A stretch of DNA of 64,000 nucleotides from Methylomonas koyamae (GCF_006483455.1 NZ_PPPU01000025.1:1-64000); one strand, 5' to 3'; positions 17,500-26,793 are shown, numbered from the stretch's first letter. The notes: generated by a model from the letters alone, not told the origin. Translations and numbers: made by a program.

Positions 17500-18630
17500 T
17501 CAAGCCTGTGCCAGCGCCGGCTTCAGCATCGAAGTCTTGCCGACCATGATGTCCACCGCCTTTAACAGGCGTTTGAATACTGAATCCTGGCAATAAGGGA
17601 TGCCGTGGTGGGCGCAGAGGGCTTTGACCTGGGGTTGCAGCTTTTGGTATTGACTCAACGGCAAATCCGGCCACAGGTGGTGCTCGATCTGGTAGTTCAG
17701 CCAGCCGTATAAAAAGTCGTTGGCGTTGGACCCGGTCGGGTAGTTGACCGAACCCAGGATTTGCCGCAGATAAAATTCGCCTTTGCTGTGTGCTTTTTCG
17801 TCGAAGCCCATCACGTCGTCGCCGGCGTGGTTGGGGATCATCACCAGAAAGGTATGCATGTTGGTGAAAATTTCCGCCAGGATGGAATTCAACAATACGC
17901 TGGTGGCGGCCACCGTGCCGAGCGGCAGGAACAGCGCCGGCAGCAACAGGAAACGATATGCCGCGTAAGGCAAAATGCTTTGTAGCCACAGGCCGCGGCC
18001 TTGCGGGGTGAACAGGCTCCAGGCGCCGAGCCGGGTCATTTGCGGTGCCGGTTGGTGCTGATGGCGGGCCTGTTCCAGGCGCAATTCCTTGTGGGTACGC
18101 GGCGTGTAATAGCTCAGCTTCCAGACGCCGGAGAACAGCGCCACAATCACGTAACGCAACCACATCGGCAAGCCGGATTGGCGTAACCATTGCATATTGT
18201 GCTGGGCGTTATTGGGGTCGGCAGTCTCGCCCAAACGGTAATGGTGCAGCACGTCGTGTTCGTGGTGCCAGCCGGCCGGCGTCATCCAGTCCGGCCAATC
18301 CAGAAACCGGCGCCAACCTTTGGCAAAGCCTTTGCTTTGGTAGCGCGGCTTAGCCTGCTTGATTTTGTCGTAGCCGCGATGCTGGATCGGATGCGCCACC
18401 TGGGTCCAGCGGGCAAAACTGCCCTGGCTGATCAACAGTGCCGACAGCGGGTTCGGTGCGATCCAGGCCGTAGCGTAGCCGAGCAGCGAACAGGCTTGGC
18501 CCCAGCGCTCCATCCGCTGCATGTGGCGGTAATCTTCAGGCCCCAGATCGGCCTGGGCTTGTCGGTAAAGTTGTTTGATATCGTGCGCAAGCTGGTCGCG
18601 GTCGACGTTGCGGTAGCTGGATAAACTCAA
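17500..18630 (-). CDS. Membrane fatty acid desaturase
   Basis: A protein of 376 residues with the histidine boxes of di-iron desaturases. HPIQHRG follows ARWTQVA near residue 80, HHEHDVLHH is at about residue 122, and QIEHHLWP is near residue 314. The QxxHH form of the last box is typical of front-end and acyl-lipid desaturases. Hydrophobic segments flank the boxes. It introduces a double bond into membrane lipid acyl chains using oxygen and an electron donor; no fused cytochrome b5 is present, so a separate ferredoxin or b5 must serve. It converges with the LysR gene. The regioselectivity cannot be read from sequence. Confidence 0.88.
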   Translation of the reverse strand: MSLSSYRNVDRDQLAHDIKQLYRQAQADLGPEDYRHMQRMERWGQACSLLGYATAWIAPNPLSALLISQGSFARWTQVAHPIQHRGYDKIKQAKPRYQSKGFAKGWRRFLDWPDWMTPAGWHHEHDVLHHYRLGETADPNNAQHNMQWLRQSGLPMWLRYVIVALFSGVWKLSYYTPRTHKELRLEQARHQHQPAPQMTRLGAWSLFTPQGRGLWLQSILPYAAYRFLLLPALFLPLGTVAATSVLLNSILAEIFTNMHTFLVMIPNHAGDDVMGFDEKAHSKGEFYLRQILGSVNYPTGSNANDFLYGWLNYQIEHHLWPDLPLSQYQKLQPQVKALCAHHGIPYCQDSVFKRLLKAVDIMVGKTSMLKPALAQA

Positions 18631-19049
18631 AAGAACCTCGTGGGTACACTAGCGGCGGAAAATCCCAGTGATCAGATTCGCCGTCGACACTGTCCCAGCG
18701 CCGGTGCCAAAACGTAATCGGGGTTGAATGCCCTGAACGCGCTGGTAGCGTTGATGCGGAGTGGTGGATAACTTACGAAACACAACTGAGCCAATTGCCT
18801 GGCCGGGTCTGGTCTGGAAGCGAATAACGACTCTGGTTCGCTATGTCGTTTTAATCGGACGCGCTTAACTCGATTCTCCGAATTTTTAGCCCAGCAAGGC
18901 AGCCGGCAATTTTACTGCAAACGTCGGGAAAATATCTGAATTTGCTATATCCGGAGGTCAAAGCCGGCTCTGGCAAGGGTAGCGGGGAATACCGTCGCTC
19001 CGCGAATGCGGCGCGTGTCGGCTGGTACTGCAGCCTCGATTGTGTGCGG
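18631..19049. other. Gene-free stretch between desaturase and glycosyltransferase
   Basis: About 420 bases that hold the desaturase promoter region (minus strand) and the 3' flank of the glycosyltransferase gene. No coding sequence or repeat is supported. Confidence 0.4.
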
Positions 19050-20414
19050 TCAATCAGTCCGACCTATCGCCGCCGGCAATTGGCCGGCCAAATGCCTGTC
19101 CCACATGGCTTGATACAACGCTTCCAGGTCCAGTGTGTACGCCGCATTGTCGAATAAGGCGACCGATAAACGGTTTTGCTGCAGTTGCTGTCTGATTTCG
19201 GCCAGGCGTTGCGGATCGCTGCTGAGTGCCAGTGCCAGCGCATAATAGGCATCCGCATCTTCGGCGATCAACTCTTCCAGATCCACCGCCCGCAGCAGAC
19301 TGCCCGCCACCCGAGACGCGAAAGTGTCGCCGGTAAACGTCACCAGCGGTACGCCGACCCACAAGGCGTCGCTGGCCGTGGTATGGGCGTTGTAAGGCGC
19401 CGTATCCAACACCAGATCGGCCAGACTCAAGCGCGCCAAATGCTCGGGCTGCGGCGCCTCGTCGGCAAAAATCAGCCGCTCCGGCGATATGCCGCGCTGA
19501 TAGGCTTCGTTGCGTAGCCGGCCTTTAGCCTGCGAGTTTTTCAGCAGCCACAGCACGCTGCCGGGGGTGTTGTATAGCAGCCGGCACCAAATATCGAAGG
19601 TCTCGGGCATGATTTTGTAAGCCTGGTTAAAGCAACAAAACACGAAACCGTCGGCGGGTAAACCCTGTTCGGCTCGGCTGCTCGGTCGGCCGATCGCCAC
19701 ATCGCAGCCGTGCGGTTGATAGCTGCCGGGCATGCAAGCGAACGCTTCGCTGTAATCGCCGGCGCTGGCAGGTGGCGTTACATAATTATCGGTAATGATG
19801 TAATCGCAGAAATCGCCGCCCATCGTGCCCGGATAACCCAAATAATTCACCTGAATCGGCGCTGGACGGTAGGTCAGAATTTCGGTGCGGGTGCCGCGGG
19901 TATAACCTTTTAAGTCGATCAGAATGTCGATCCGGTCCGCGTAAATCGCTTTGGCGCAGGCGGCGATGGACGATTCCCCGAGATCGATGAAACGGTCGAA
20001 ACAGCGTTCCAGGCGCTGGCGCATGGTGCCGTCGTCGGCGGCGCCGTAGGAATAGGCGTAAAGTTCGAAACGGTCGCGATCGTGGGCTTCCAGCGTTTCG
20101 GCCAGCAGGTAGGCGGTGGCGTGTTCCTGAAAGTCGGCGGATAGGTAACCCAGGCGAATTTTGGCGCGCGGCAAGCGGTCGAAAATGAACTCTAAATTTG
20201 CCCGTTCCGCCGAGCTGGCGGCCAAGCGATCGGACATCCAGACATCGGCACATTGGCGCTGTTCGGCGGCAGTGAATCCGGTCAAGGATAACAAATGAAA
20301 CGGCGAAATCCGGCTGGTTTCGCCGCCGGCCAGGCTGCTGCGGATTTTGTCCCGCCATTCGTCCAGCCGTTCCCATTCGCAGATGCTCCGGCTGCGATCG
20401 TAGTACTTCATCAT
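19050..20414 (-). CDS. GT41 (SPINDLY/OGT-like) glycosyltransferase lacking TPR repeats
   Basis: A protein of 454 residues matching the catalytic part of O-linked sugar transferases of family GT41. It contains RLGYLSADFQEHATAYL, IDILIDLKGYTRGTR, PIQVNYLGYPGTMG, FCCFNQAYKIMPETF and LDTAPYNAHTTASDALWVGVP. It begins MMKYYDRSRSICEWERLDEW, which corresponds to the junction just after the TPR array in full-length relatives. An in-frame TGA lies close upstream of the two ATG codons, and no TPR-like sequence was found in the other frames there. Family knowledge: transfers GlcNAc, glucose or fucose to Ser/Thr or Asn; TPRs normally choose the protein substrate. Either a free-standing catalytic unit or a 5'-truncated gene. 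Confidence 0.88.
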   Translation of the reverse strand: MMKYYDRSRSICEWERLDEWRDKIRSSLAGGETSRISPFHLLSLTGFTAAEQRQCADVWMSDRLAASSAERANLEFIFDRLPRAKIRLGYLSADFQEHATAYLLAETLEAHDRDRFELYAYSYGAADDGTMRQRLERCFDRFIDLGESSIAACAKAIYADRIDILIDLKGYTRGTRTEILTYRPAPIQVNYLGYPGTMGGDFCDYIITDNYVTPPASAGDYSEAFACMPGSYQPHGCDVAIGRPSSRAEQGLPADGFVFCCFNQAYKIMPETFDIWCRLLYNTPGSVLWLLKNSQAKGRLRNEAYQRGISPERLIFADEAPQPEHLARLSLADLVLDTAPYNAHTTASDALWVGVPLVTFTGDTFASRVAGSLLRAVDLEELIAEDADAYYALALALSSDPQRLAEIRQQLQQNRLSVALFDNAAYTLDLEALYQAMWDRHLAGQLPAAIGRTD

Positions 20415-20595
20415 CGGGATCCACTCCGGTAGCGGCGGTCAGCCTGGAAAGGCCCGACGTGCAGTCCGGGGCTGTCTGGCATCCTACTCCGATTCGCCGA
20501 AAATGCCGAGCAATTCCGCAGCAGTGCTCGAGTCCAGTTTGCGGCCGGCTGAATAGCCGGCGCGGTTGGCGCAAATGCGTATTTGCGGAAGTGCG

Positions 20596-21681
20596 TTACT
20601 GCGCCGGCTGCGAGTCGCCAGGCACCAATAAGCCTCGTAATGGTAAGCCGCCGGACGGCAGGTAGAACGCTATGCCAGCGGCTCGAATCCGCCGGCCGTC
20701 GCTGTGGCGCCAACGCTCGAAACCGGCTGCCACACAATCTGTTGTCCTTTGTTCGCCGGCTTCGGGCGGATTGCCAAGCATCTCGGTATAGTCCGGCAAG
20801 CCTTCTTGCAGCAGAATCAAGTGCATGCGCACGCGCGGAATCGGTGCGACCGGGTCCAAGCCGGCCTCGCGAAAATTTGCGCTGAAGATCTGAGGAGTGG
20901 ATTTATCCGCGCTCGCCATGTCGGGCGTGAATTCGGTTGCGGCCGTCCTAGCGTCGGACTGCAGCCACGATAGCCGCAAATACGGCGGCGGCTCTTGCGC
21001 CGACCACATCAGATGAACGTCGTTGCCCTGTGTGCAGTAATTGGGGTGCTCGATATCGTATGCGGGCCAGTATCCGCCGAGACGTTGCTCGACGCGTTGC
21101 AAGCGGATGCCGGGTTCTGCCCGTAGCGATTGGGTGTATATCAGGCCGGCACCGGGCATCGTATAAGGCGTGACCGGCTCTACGCGATATGGCAGCGGTG
21201 GGTTGTCCGGCGGCAATTCCCGGCGCAAACCGATCTGCCGGGCGGCGGCGTGCAATGGATTTTGCGCCGCGAAATAGGCCGTCAACGGCACGGCTAGAAT
21301 CGCCAAGCCGCTGAAACCCAGCGCGATACTTTCGTTTCGGGAAAAACCGGGGCTTACCAGGCTGCCGCAAACGATATGGCAACCGAACCAGAGCAACGGC
21401 GCCGCCGTGAACAGCGAGAGATAGAATACGGCAAGGCCTTCCATGCCGCTGACCGCTTTGGCCGGCAATACCAGAACGGCAAAGGTGAGCGGTGCGGCAA
21501 TCAGCGACGCGATCCGCACTGCCAGCCAGCTGCCGGCTCGGCCGCGGCGGCCAAAAACCCGGCTTTCCAGCCAGAGCAGGATGACCACCGTTGCCGCCAC
21601 GCCGGCCGTCGCCACTACCCATTGGCGGCGTTCGGCCGGTGTGATTGCGTTCAGAATATCGAGAATTTGTGTCCAGTCCAT
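20596..21681 (-). CDS. Multi-span membrane protein of unknown function
   Basis: A protein of 361 residues that I do not recognise. The first half has about four hydrophobic segments (for example WVVATAGVAATVVILLWL and FAVLVLPAKAVSG). The second half (from about residue 145) is soluble, proline-rich and charged, with EPVTPYTMPGAG and a histidine/cysteine-containing region (YDIEHPNYCTQGNDVHLMW). The topology suggests a membrane anchor with an extracytoplasmic domain. It sits between the GT41 gene and a CorC-like gene, all on the minus strand, 181 bases before the GT41 gene, so co-transcription is possible. Confidence 0.6.
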   Translation of the reverse strand: MDWTQILDILNAITPAERRQWVVATAGVAATVVILLWLESRVFGRRGRAGSWLAVRIASLIAAPLTFAVLVLPAKAVSGMEGLAVFYLSLFTAAPLLWFGCHIVCGSLVSPGFSRNESIALGFSGLAILAVPLTAYFAAQNPLHAAARQIGLRRELPPDNPPLPYRVEPVTPYTMPGAGLIYTQSLRAEPGIRLQRVEQRLGGYWPAYDIEHPNYCTQGNDVHLMWSAQEPPPYLRLSWLQSDARTAATEFTPDMASADKSTPQIFSANFREAGLDPVAPIPRVRMHLILLQEGLPDYTEMLGNPPEAGEQRTTDCVAAGFERWRHSDGRRIRAAGIAFYLPSGGLPLRGLLVPGDSQPAQ

Positions 21682-21799
21682 ATTGCAACCTCTAGTTGCC
21701 GGTGTTGACCAGGGACAGCAACGGCGAATTGGCCTGGTTCCGGCGAGTAGTGCCGGACGCGCGCTTTAACTTGGAGGAATTTAGGCGCTGGACAGGGGA

Positions 21800-23110
21800 T
21801 TACGGTTTCGGATGCACTTCCACCCATTCGATACGCGGGCCTTGCATTTCCTTGACCACGATTTCGAAATCGTTGAAAGCGATGCGTTCGCCGACATCGG
21901 GTATGTCGCGCAACTGCGCCAGAATCATGCCGCCGACGGAATCGACGTCGTCCAGGTCCAATTCTTCGTTTTCGATGTCGACGCCGAGAATGCGCTCCAA
22001 GGAGAAGATCGGCAGGCTGCCCTTGCCTAATAGGCTGCCGTCATCCTGCCGGGTCCAGTCGCTTTCCGATTGGCAGAATTCGTCGCGGATCTCACCGACT
22101 ATCGCCGACAGCAGATTGTCCAGGGTGATGAAGCCCAACGGTTTTTGGCCTTTCTGGCCGATGACCGCAAAGTGGGGGGAGCCTTGGGTAAAGCGGCGGA
22201 ATAGTTCCAATGCCGGCATGTGCGCGGAAATATGTAGAATCGGGCGCAGGTAGGCTTCCAGGTCGTGCAGCGGATCGCCTTTTTGCTGGGCCAGAAACAA
22301 ATCCTTCAGGTGGATGATGCCTAACGCATCCATTCCGTTGCTGTCGAAGTACGGAAAGCGGCTGTAGCAACTGCTGGAAACGATTTCCAGCATTTCCTGC
22401 GGCGACTGGCCGCGTTGCAGTGCGGTGATTTCGTGGATCGGCCGCATCAAGTCAGAGACTTCCAGTTTGCCGAAATCCAGGGTTTTGGCTAACACCTTAT
22501 ATTCTTCGCCGGTAAAGTTCTCGGCCGAGCGGGTGGAACGCAGGATCAGTTTCAGTTCGTCGGTGGAGTAATGGCTGTCGTGGTGGTGGCCCTCGCACAG
22601 CCCGCTCAAGCGCAAGACCAGGGTGGCGCTACCGTTCAGCAGCCAGATGGCCGGATACATCAACCAGTACAGCGCATATAGGGGCCCCGCGCTCCATAGG
22701 CCAATGCCTTCCGGATTGCGAATTGCCAGCGATTTGGGGGCTTGTTCGCCGACCACGATATGCAGGAACGAGATGGTGCAGAAGGCAAAGGCGAAAGAAA
22801 TATTGTGGATTAATTCGGGCGAGGTGATTTGCAACTGATCGAACAAGGGTATCAGTAAATCGGCGAAGGCCGGTTCGCCGATCCAGCCCAGGCCCAGAGA
22901 GGCCAGCGTGATGCCGAGCTGGCAGGCCGATAAATAGGCGTCGAGTTGTTTGTGAACTTTGGCCAGAATCCGGCCGCGCCAGCCTTCGTTTTGTTCGATG
23001 GCTTTGATTCGGGTCTGCCGCAACTTTACCAGACTGAATTCCACGGCCACGAAAAAGCCGTTCAACAACACCAGCAGCAAGGCGCAGGCGACCAGAAAAA
23101 CATTACTCAT
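21800..23110 (-). CDS. CNNM/CorC-HlyC family transporter-like protein
   Basis: A protein of 436 residues with the order DUF21/CNNM membrane domain (about 1-200, three to four spans, starting VFLVACALLLVLLNGFFVAVEF), paired CBS domains (about 215-335, DLMRPIHEITALQRG onward) and a C-terminal CorC/HlyC domain (about 350-430, DVDSVGGMILAQL). Family knowledge: members are called hemolysins by history but are mostly linked to magnesium or cobalt efflux and membrane integrity; CBS domains bind adenine nucleotides. It has a normal length and no odd residues. Confidence 0.92.
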   Translation of the reverse strand: MSNVFLVACALLLVLLNGFFVAVEFSLVKLRQTRIKAIEQNEGWRGRILAKVHKQLDAYLSACQLGITLASLGLGWIGEPAFADLLIPLFDQLQITSPELIHNISFAFAFCTISFLHIVVGEQAPKSLAIRNPEGIGLWSAGPLYALYWLMYPAIWLLNGSATLVLRLSGLCEGHHHDSHYSTDELKLILRSTRSAENFTGEEYKVLAKTLDFGKLEVSDLMRPIHEITALQRGQSPQEMLEIVSSSCYSRFPYFDSNGMDALGIIHLKDLFLAQQKGDPLHDLEAYLRPILHISAHMPALELFRRFTQGSPHFAVIGQKGQKPLGFITLDNLLSAIVGEIRDEFCQSESDWTRQDDGSLLGKGSLPIFSLERILGVDIENEELDLDDVDSVGGMILAQLRDIPDVGERIAFNDFEIVVKEMQGPRIEWVEVHPKP

Positions 23111-23312
23111 ATACAGCTAAAGGATTACAACGGAAGATTCATTATACCGGTAATTGTGGGGTTTGCTTGACAGGCGTGGCGGCGGCCAAATGCCGGCCTA
23201 GTTTTAGCGGATGACGCGGCGCAGCAGACGTGCTGTAATCCGGACTCTGGCCGGCCAAGCGATTCGCCGGCCGTTCTCAGGATAAACTTCTCGTCGTTTG
23301 GAGGAAGCCGTC

Positions 23313-23966
23313 ATGCCCGGACAACGCCCTGGCCCTGTCTGTAACAGCAGAGGAAACGAAACCATAGACCAAGGTACCAGTTGTCGGGCGGTATCGCCGC
23401 GGCCGGGGCCGGTCGGTGCCTTCTCGGGGGCGGTCGGCATGGCGCCGAAGCCCATCAGTTTTGGCCGGTTGTGGGCCGGCTATCCGGACGAAGCGCCTTA
23501 CCGCGACGGCAACGGCAACGTGCCTGTGGGGTATGAAAACCAATGCGCGATTAAAGTCAGCGCGGCATTGTATGCGGCCGGTGCCAAGCTGGATGGCTTT
23601 ACCGGGGCTACGGTCAGCGTTGGCGGTAACCGGTTGGCGATTCGGGCGCAGGAAATGGCGGACTGGCTGCAGACGGCTTCGGTTAAGGTGCTGCAAAGCC
23701 GGGTTGCCGATGTCACCGGTCAGGATTGGCAAAGCAAAATCAAGGGTAAGACCGGTATCGTCTATTTTCAGAATTATTGGTTGCGCCCCGGCGAAAAAAC
23801 GCCTTCCGGCGACCATATCGATCTGTGGAACGGTAGCCGGCTGACGGCGTCCGGGTTTCAAGGGACGGTGGTGACCGTGTTGCGCTTCGGTTTGGGGGTG
23901 GCGTCCGGACCGGGTTTTTCCGATTTGAGTAAGTCGCAAAAGATTCTGTTTTGGGAGGTGCCGTGA
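23313..23966 (+). CDS. Tae4-like type VI secretion peptidoglycan amidase effector
   Basis: A protein of 217 residues. From SFGRLWAGYP onward it follows the Tae4 pattern: the catalytic cysteine is expected at residue 78 in NQCAIKVSAAL, then RAQEMADWL, GKTGIVYFQNYW and the catalytic histidine at residue 168 in GDHIDLWNG. Tae4 enzymes are NlpC/P60-like amidases that cut the gamma-D-Glu to mDAP bond of peptidoglycan after delivery into a rival's periplasm. About 45 extra N-terminal residues are rich in proline and glycine (PGPVCNSRGNE and PRPGPVGAF) and may aid loading. The ATG at 23313 has gagga seven bases upstream, so it is preferred over the TTG at 23298. Its stop overlaps the next start by four bases (GTGA). 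No secretion apparatus genes occur nearby. Confidence 0.88.
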   Translation: MPGQRPGPVCNSRGNETIDQGTSCRAVSPRPGPVGAFSGAVGMAPKPISFGRLWAGYPDEAPYRDGNGNVPVGYENQCAIKVSAALYAAGAKLDGFTGATVSVGGNRLAIRAQEMADWLQTASVKVLQSRVADVTGQDWQSKIKGKTGIVYFQNYWLRPGEKTPSGDHIDLWNGSRLTASGFQGTVVTVLRFGLGVASGPGFSDLSKSQKILFWEVP

Positions 23967-24238
23967 GTTTGCGCTTTCTATCTCGCTTGGCCGGTGCCGG
24001 TTTGGCGGTCGGCTTGGGCGTTGGTTTGTGGCGCTATTGGACCGGAATTTGTAACGAGGCCTGTGCCGCGGAACGAGCACTGGCGATGATTTTGTTGAGT
24101 TTCCTGTTGCCGGCCGCGGCGTATTGGACTTTGCTGGTTTGGACCGCCGCCAGTCCGCGGCCGCGCGCACGGGTTTTTGCCGCGCTGTTGACTGGCGTGT
24201 GTCTCGCGACATCGATCTGGTTGAGCGTTACCGGCTGA
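23963..24238 (+). CDS. Small membrane protein, candidate immunity to the Tae4-like effector
   Basis: A protein of 91 residues starting at GTG, overlapping the amidase stop codon (GTGA), with gggagg just upstream. Three hydrophobic segments are visible: about residues 5-23, 40-63 and 70-89. The second is preceded by the loop GICNEACAAERA, with two cysteines that could form a periplasmic disulfide. Known Tai4 immunity proteins are secreted soluble proteins, so this would be a different type. The assignment rests on position and translational coupling alone; it could instead be a holin-like or accessory membrane protein. Confidence 0.55.
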   Translation: MSLRFLSRLAGAGLAVGLGVGLWRYWTGICNEACAAERALAMILLSFLLPAAAYWTLLVWTAASPRPRARVFAALLTGVCLATSIWLSVTG

Positions 24239-24255
24239 TGCCGGCGGTTGGCGGC

Positions 24256-25470
24256 TTACTCGCGGTCGCCGATTTTCGGCAGCCGGTCGGCCAAGCCCAT
24301 CGCGTGGCGGGCCAGCATTTGCTTGGCGAAGGGCAGGTGGTCCAATAAGGTCAGGCCGGCGTTGCGGACTGCGGCCAGCGGCAGGTTGCCGTTGGAGAAG
24401 ATCTTGACCAAGTTGTCGGTGAAGCCGATGGTTCTGCCGTGGTCTTGCTGGCGCTGCCGGCTGTAGTTTTTCAGCATGCGGGCATCGCCGATATCGCCGT
24501 TATGCTGGTGTTGCTCGGTCAGCATTTCCGCCAGCAAAGCCACATCGCGGATGCCCAGGTTAAACCCTTGTCCGGCCACCGGATGCAGTTGGTGAACGGC
24601 GTTGCCGATGATCACGGTACGGCCGGAGGCCATGCTCTCGGCCCGAATCAGGCTGAGCGGAAACGCCCGGCGCGGCGCGGCCAATTTCAGTTCGCCCAGC
24701 CGATAGCCGAAGCAATCCTGCAGTTCAGCGAGAAATTCGCGGTCGTTGGCATTGAGCAGAGTTTCGGCTTGCTCGTGGCTGCGGGTCCAGACGACGGCCG
24801 ATTGCTTGCCGGCTACCGGCAACAAGGCCAGCGGGCCGAACTCGGTGAAACGTTCGAAGGCGGTGTTGCGGTGTGGCAGCGCCGAATGCACGGTGGTGAC
24901 CAGCGCGGTCTGGCCGTATTCGGTGACGTGCTGCGGAATTTCCAACAGTTTGCGTACCGTGGAATTGCCACCGTCGGCGCCGACCAGTAATTGCGCGCTG
25001 ACGTTCAGCGAACTGCCGTCGTGCTGCTTCAAGCTGACGTTGACTGCATCGCGGCCCGACATCAATCCGGCGACCCGGGTCTGGTGCAGGCAAACGGTAT
25101 CGGTTTTCTCGGCCAAGTCGGCCATGTGCTGTTCGATGTCGCGGGCGACGATCACATAACCCAGGGCATCGACGCCCTCGGTTTCGGCCGATAGCCGGGT
25201 TTTGCCGAAATGACCGCGGTCGGAAACGTGGATGTGTTTGATCGGAGTGGCTTTGTCGGCTACGCCGCGCCAGGCACCCAAGGCATTCAATAATTCCACG
25301 GTGCCGGCCGCGAGGGCCAAGGCGCGGTCGCCGGCCGGCGAATTTCGCAACTGCTCGCGGCTGGCGGCTTCGACCAACGCGATCTTCAATCCGCTGCGCT
25401 TCAGGGCCAGAGCCAGGCAGTTGCCGGCCAAACCGGCGCCGACGATGATCAGATCGAAGTCGTGTTGCAT
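24256..25470 (-). CDS. ubiH: Ubiquinone biosynthesis flavin hydroxylase (UbiH/UbiF/Coq6 family)
   Basis: A monooxygenase of 404 residues. The FAD-binding GxGxxG motif is VGAGLAGNCLALAL near the start, the second motif is GADGGNSTVRKLL near residue 165, and the ribose-binding motif is GNAVHQLHPVAGQGFNLG near residue 290. The last is diagnostic for the ubiquinone ring hydroxylases. It uses FAD, NAD(P)H and oxygen to hydroxylate the aromatic ring. The ATG is three bases downstream of the pepP stop, and the order ygfB-pepP-ubiH is the one seen in Escherichia coli. UbiH, UbiF and UbiI are hard to separate; the context favours UbiH. Confidence 0.9.
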   Translation of the reverse strand: MQHDFDLIIVGAGLAGNCLALALKRSGLKIALVEAASREQLRNSPAGDRALALAAGTVELLNALGAWRGVADKATPIKHIHVSDRGHFGKTRLSAETEGVDALGYVIVARDIEQHMADLAEKTDTVCLHQTRVAGLMSGRDAVNVSLKQHDGSSLNVSAQLLVGADGGNSTVRKLLEIPQHVTEYGQTALVTTVHSALPHRNTAFERFTEFGPLALLPVAGKQSAVVWTRSHEQAETLLNANDREFLAELQDCFGYRLGELKLAAPRRAFPLSLIRAESMASGRTVIIGNAVHQLHPVAGQGFNLGIRDVALLAEMLTEQHQHNGDIGDARMLKNYSRQRQQDHGRTIGFTDNLVKIFSNGNLPLAAVRNAGLTLLDHLPFAKQMLARHAMGLADRLPKIGDRE

Positions 25471-25473
25471 TGT

Positions 25474-26781
25474 CTAGCCCGTCATTAGCGCTTCGATGGC
25501 GTCTATCGACTTCGGTACTCCGCCGGTCAGTATCTCATGGCCGTCCTTGGTGACCAGCACGTCGTCCTCAATGCGGATGCCGATGCCGCGCCATTGCTTA
25601 TCCACTGTCTCGCAGTCGGCGGCGACGTAGAGTCCCGGCTCGACGGTCAACACCATGCCGGGTTCCAGCAGGCGCCATTCGTCTTTGATTTTATAATCGC
25701 CGACGTCATGCACGTCCATCCCCAGCCAGTGGCCGATGCGGTGCATGTAGAACTGTTTGTACTTTTCGTCTTTGATCAGTTTTTTCACCCTGCCTTTGAG
25801 CAGGCCCAGTTCCACCAAGCCCCTGGTCAAGGTTTCCACCGAAGCGTCGTGGGCCTTGTTCCACGGATTGCCGGGTTTGATCTCGGCCAAAGCCGCGGCT
25901 TGGGCGTCCAGCACCAGTTGGTACAACAAGCGTTGCGGCTCGCTGAATTTGCCGGACACCGGGAAGGTGCGGGTGATGTCGGCGGCGTAATGGTCGCATT
26001 CGACGCCGGCGTCGATCAGCAACAGGTCGCCTTTGTTGAGTTTGTCGTTATTTTCGGTGTAATGCAGCACGCAGGCGTTTCTGCCGCCGGCGACGATGGA
26101 CGGGTAGGCCACTGCGCGCAAGCCATCTTGCACAAATTCGTGCATCAGTTCTGCTTCGATCTGGTATTCGTATAAACCCGGCTTGCAGGCCCGCATGGCC
26201 CGAACATGTGCCTTGGCCGAGACTTCGGCGGCGCGGCGCATCAATTTCAATTCCTCGGCGCTTTTGAACAGCCGCATCTCGTGCAGGATGTGTTCCAGCG
26301 ACACCAATTCGCCCGGTGCCGTGATACCGGAACGGGATTGCTTGCGGATGTTGTTGATCCATTCCATCAGTTTGTGGTCGAGATCGCTGTCCTTGCCCAT
26401 CGGGTAGAACACCTTGCTCTTGTTTTCCAGCATGCCGGGCAGGATGTCGTCCAGATCGTCGATCGGAAACGAATCGTCGGCTTCGTAATGTTTGGTGGCA
26501 CCTTCCAGGCCGGCATGGGCGCCTTCCCACAAGGCCTTTTTCTCGTCGAATTCGCGGCAGAACAGGATGTATTCGCCTTGTTCGCGGCCGGGAATAAACA
26601 CGGCCATCGATTCGGCTTCATTAAATCCGGTCAGGTAGTAAAAGTCGCTATCCTGGCGGAATGGGTAATGCACGTCGCGGTTGCGGGTGCGGTGCGGGGC
26701 GCTGGCAATGATGGCGATATTGCCTTTGCCGATTTGTTTCATCAGGCTGGCGCGGCGCTTTTTGAATTCGCTCTGTTTCAT
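25474..26781 (-). CDS. pepP: Xaa-Pro aminopeptidase
   Basis: A 435-residue metallopeptidase of family M24B that removes an N-terminal residue preceding proline. The N-terminal domain starts MKQSEFKKRRASLMKQIG. The catalytic pita-bread domain shows the five metal ligands in context: DAGVECDHYAADITR (two Asp), HRIGHWLGMDVHDVG (His), LTVEPGLY (Glu) and GIRIEDDVLV (Glu). The length matches E. coli PepP. It is in an operon with ubiH (three-base gap) and the UPF0149 gene (12-base gap). Confidence 0.96.
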   Translation of the reverse strand: MKQSEFKKRRASLMKQIGKGNIAIIASAPHRTRNRDVHYPFRQDSDFYYLTGFNEAESMAVFIPGREQGEYILFCREFDEKKALWEGAHAGLEGATKHYEADDSFPIDDLDDILPGMLENKSKVFYPMGKDSDLDHKLMEWINNIRKQSRSGITAPGELVSLEHILHEMRLFKSAEELKLMRRAAEVSAKAHVRAMRACKPGLYEYQIEAELMHEFVQDGLRAVAYPSIVAGGRNACVLHYTENNDKLNKGDLLLIDAGVECDHYAADITRTFPVSGKFSEPQRLLYQLVLDAQAAALAEIKPGNPWNKAHDASVETLTRGLVELGLLKGRVKKLIKDEKYKQFYMHRIGHWLGMDVHDVGDYKIKDEWRLLEPGMVLTVEPGLYVAADCETVDKQWRGIGIRIEDDVLVTKDGHEILTGGVPKSIDAIEALMTG

Positions 26782-26793
26782 CGGGGCGGCGGC

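Noticed and set aside
22800-24250. Type VI secretion structural genes expected near the amidase
   Set aside because: None of the flanking genes (CorC-like, ubiH) belongs to the apparatus; only the effector-like pair is present.
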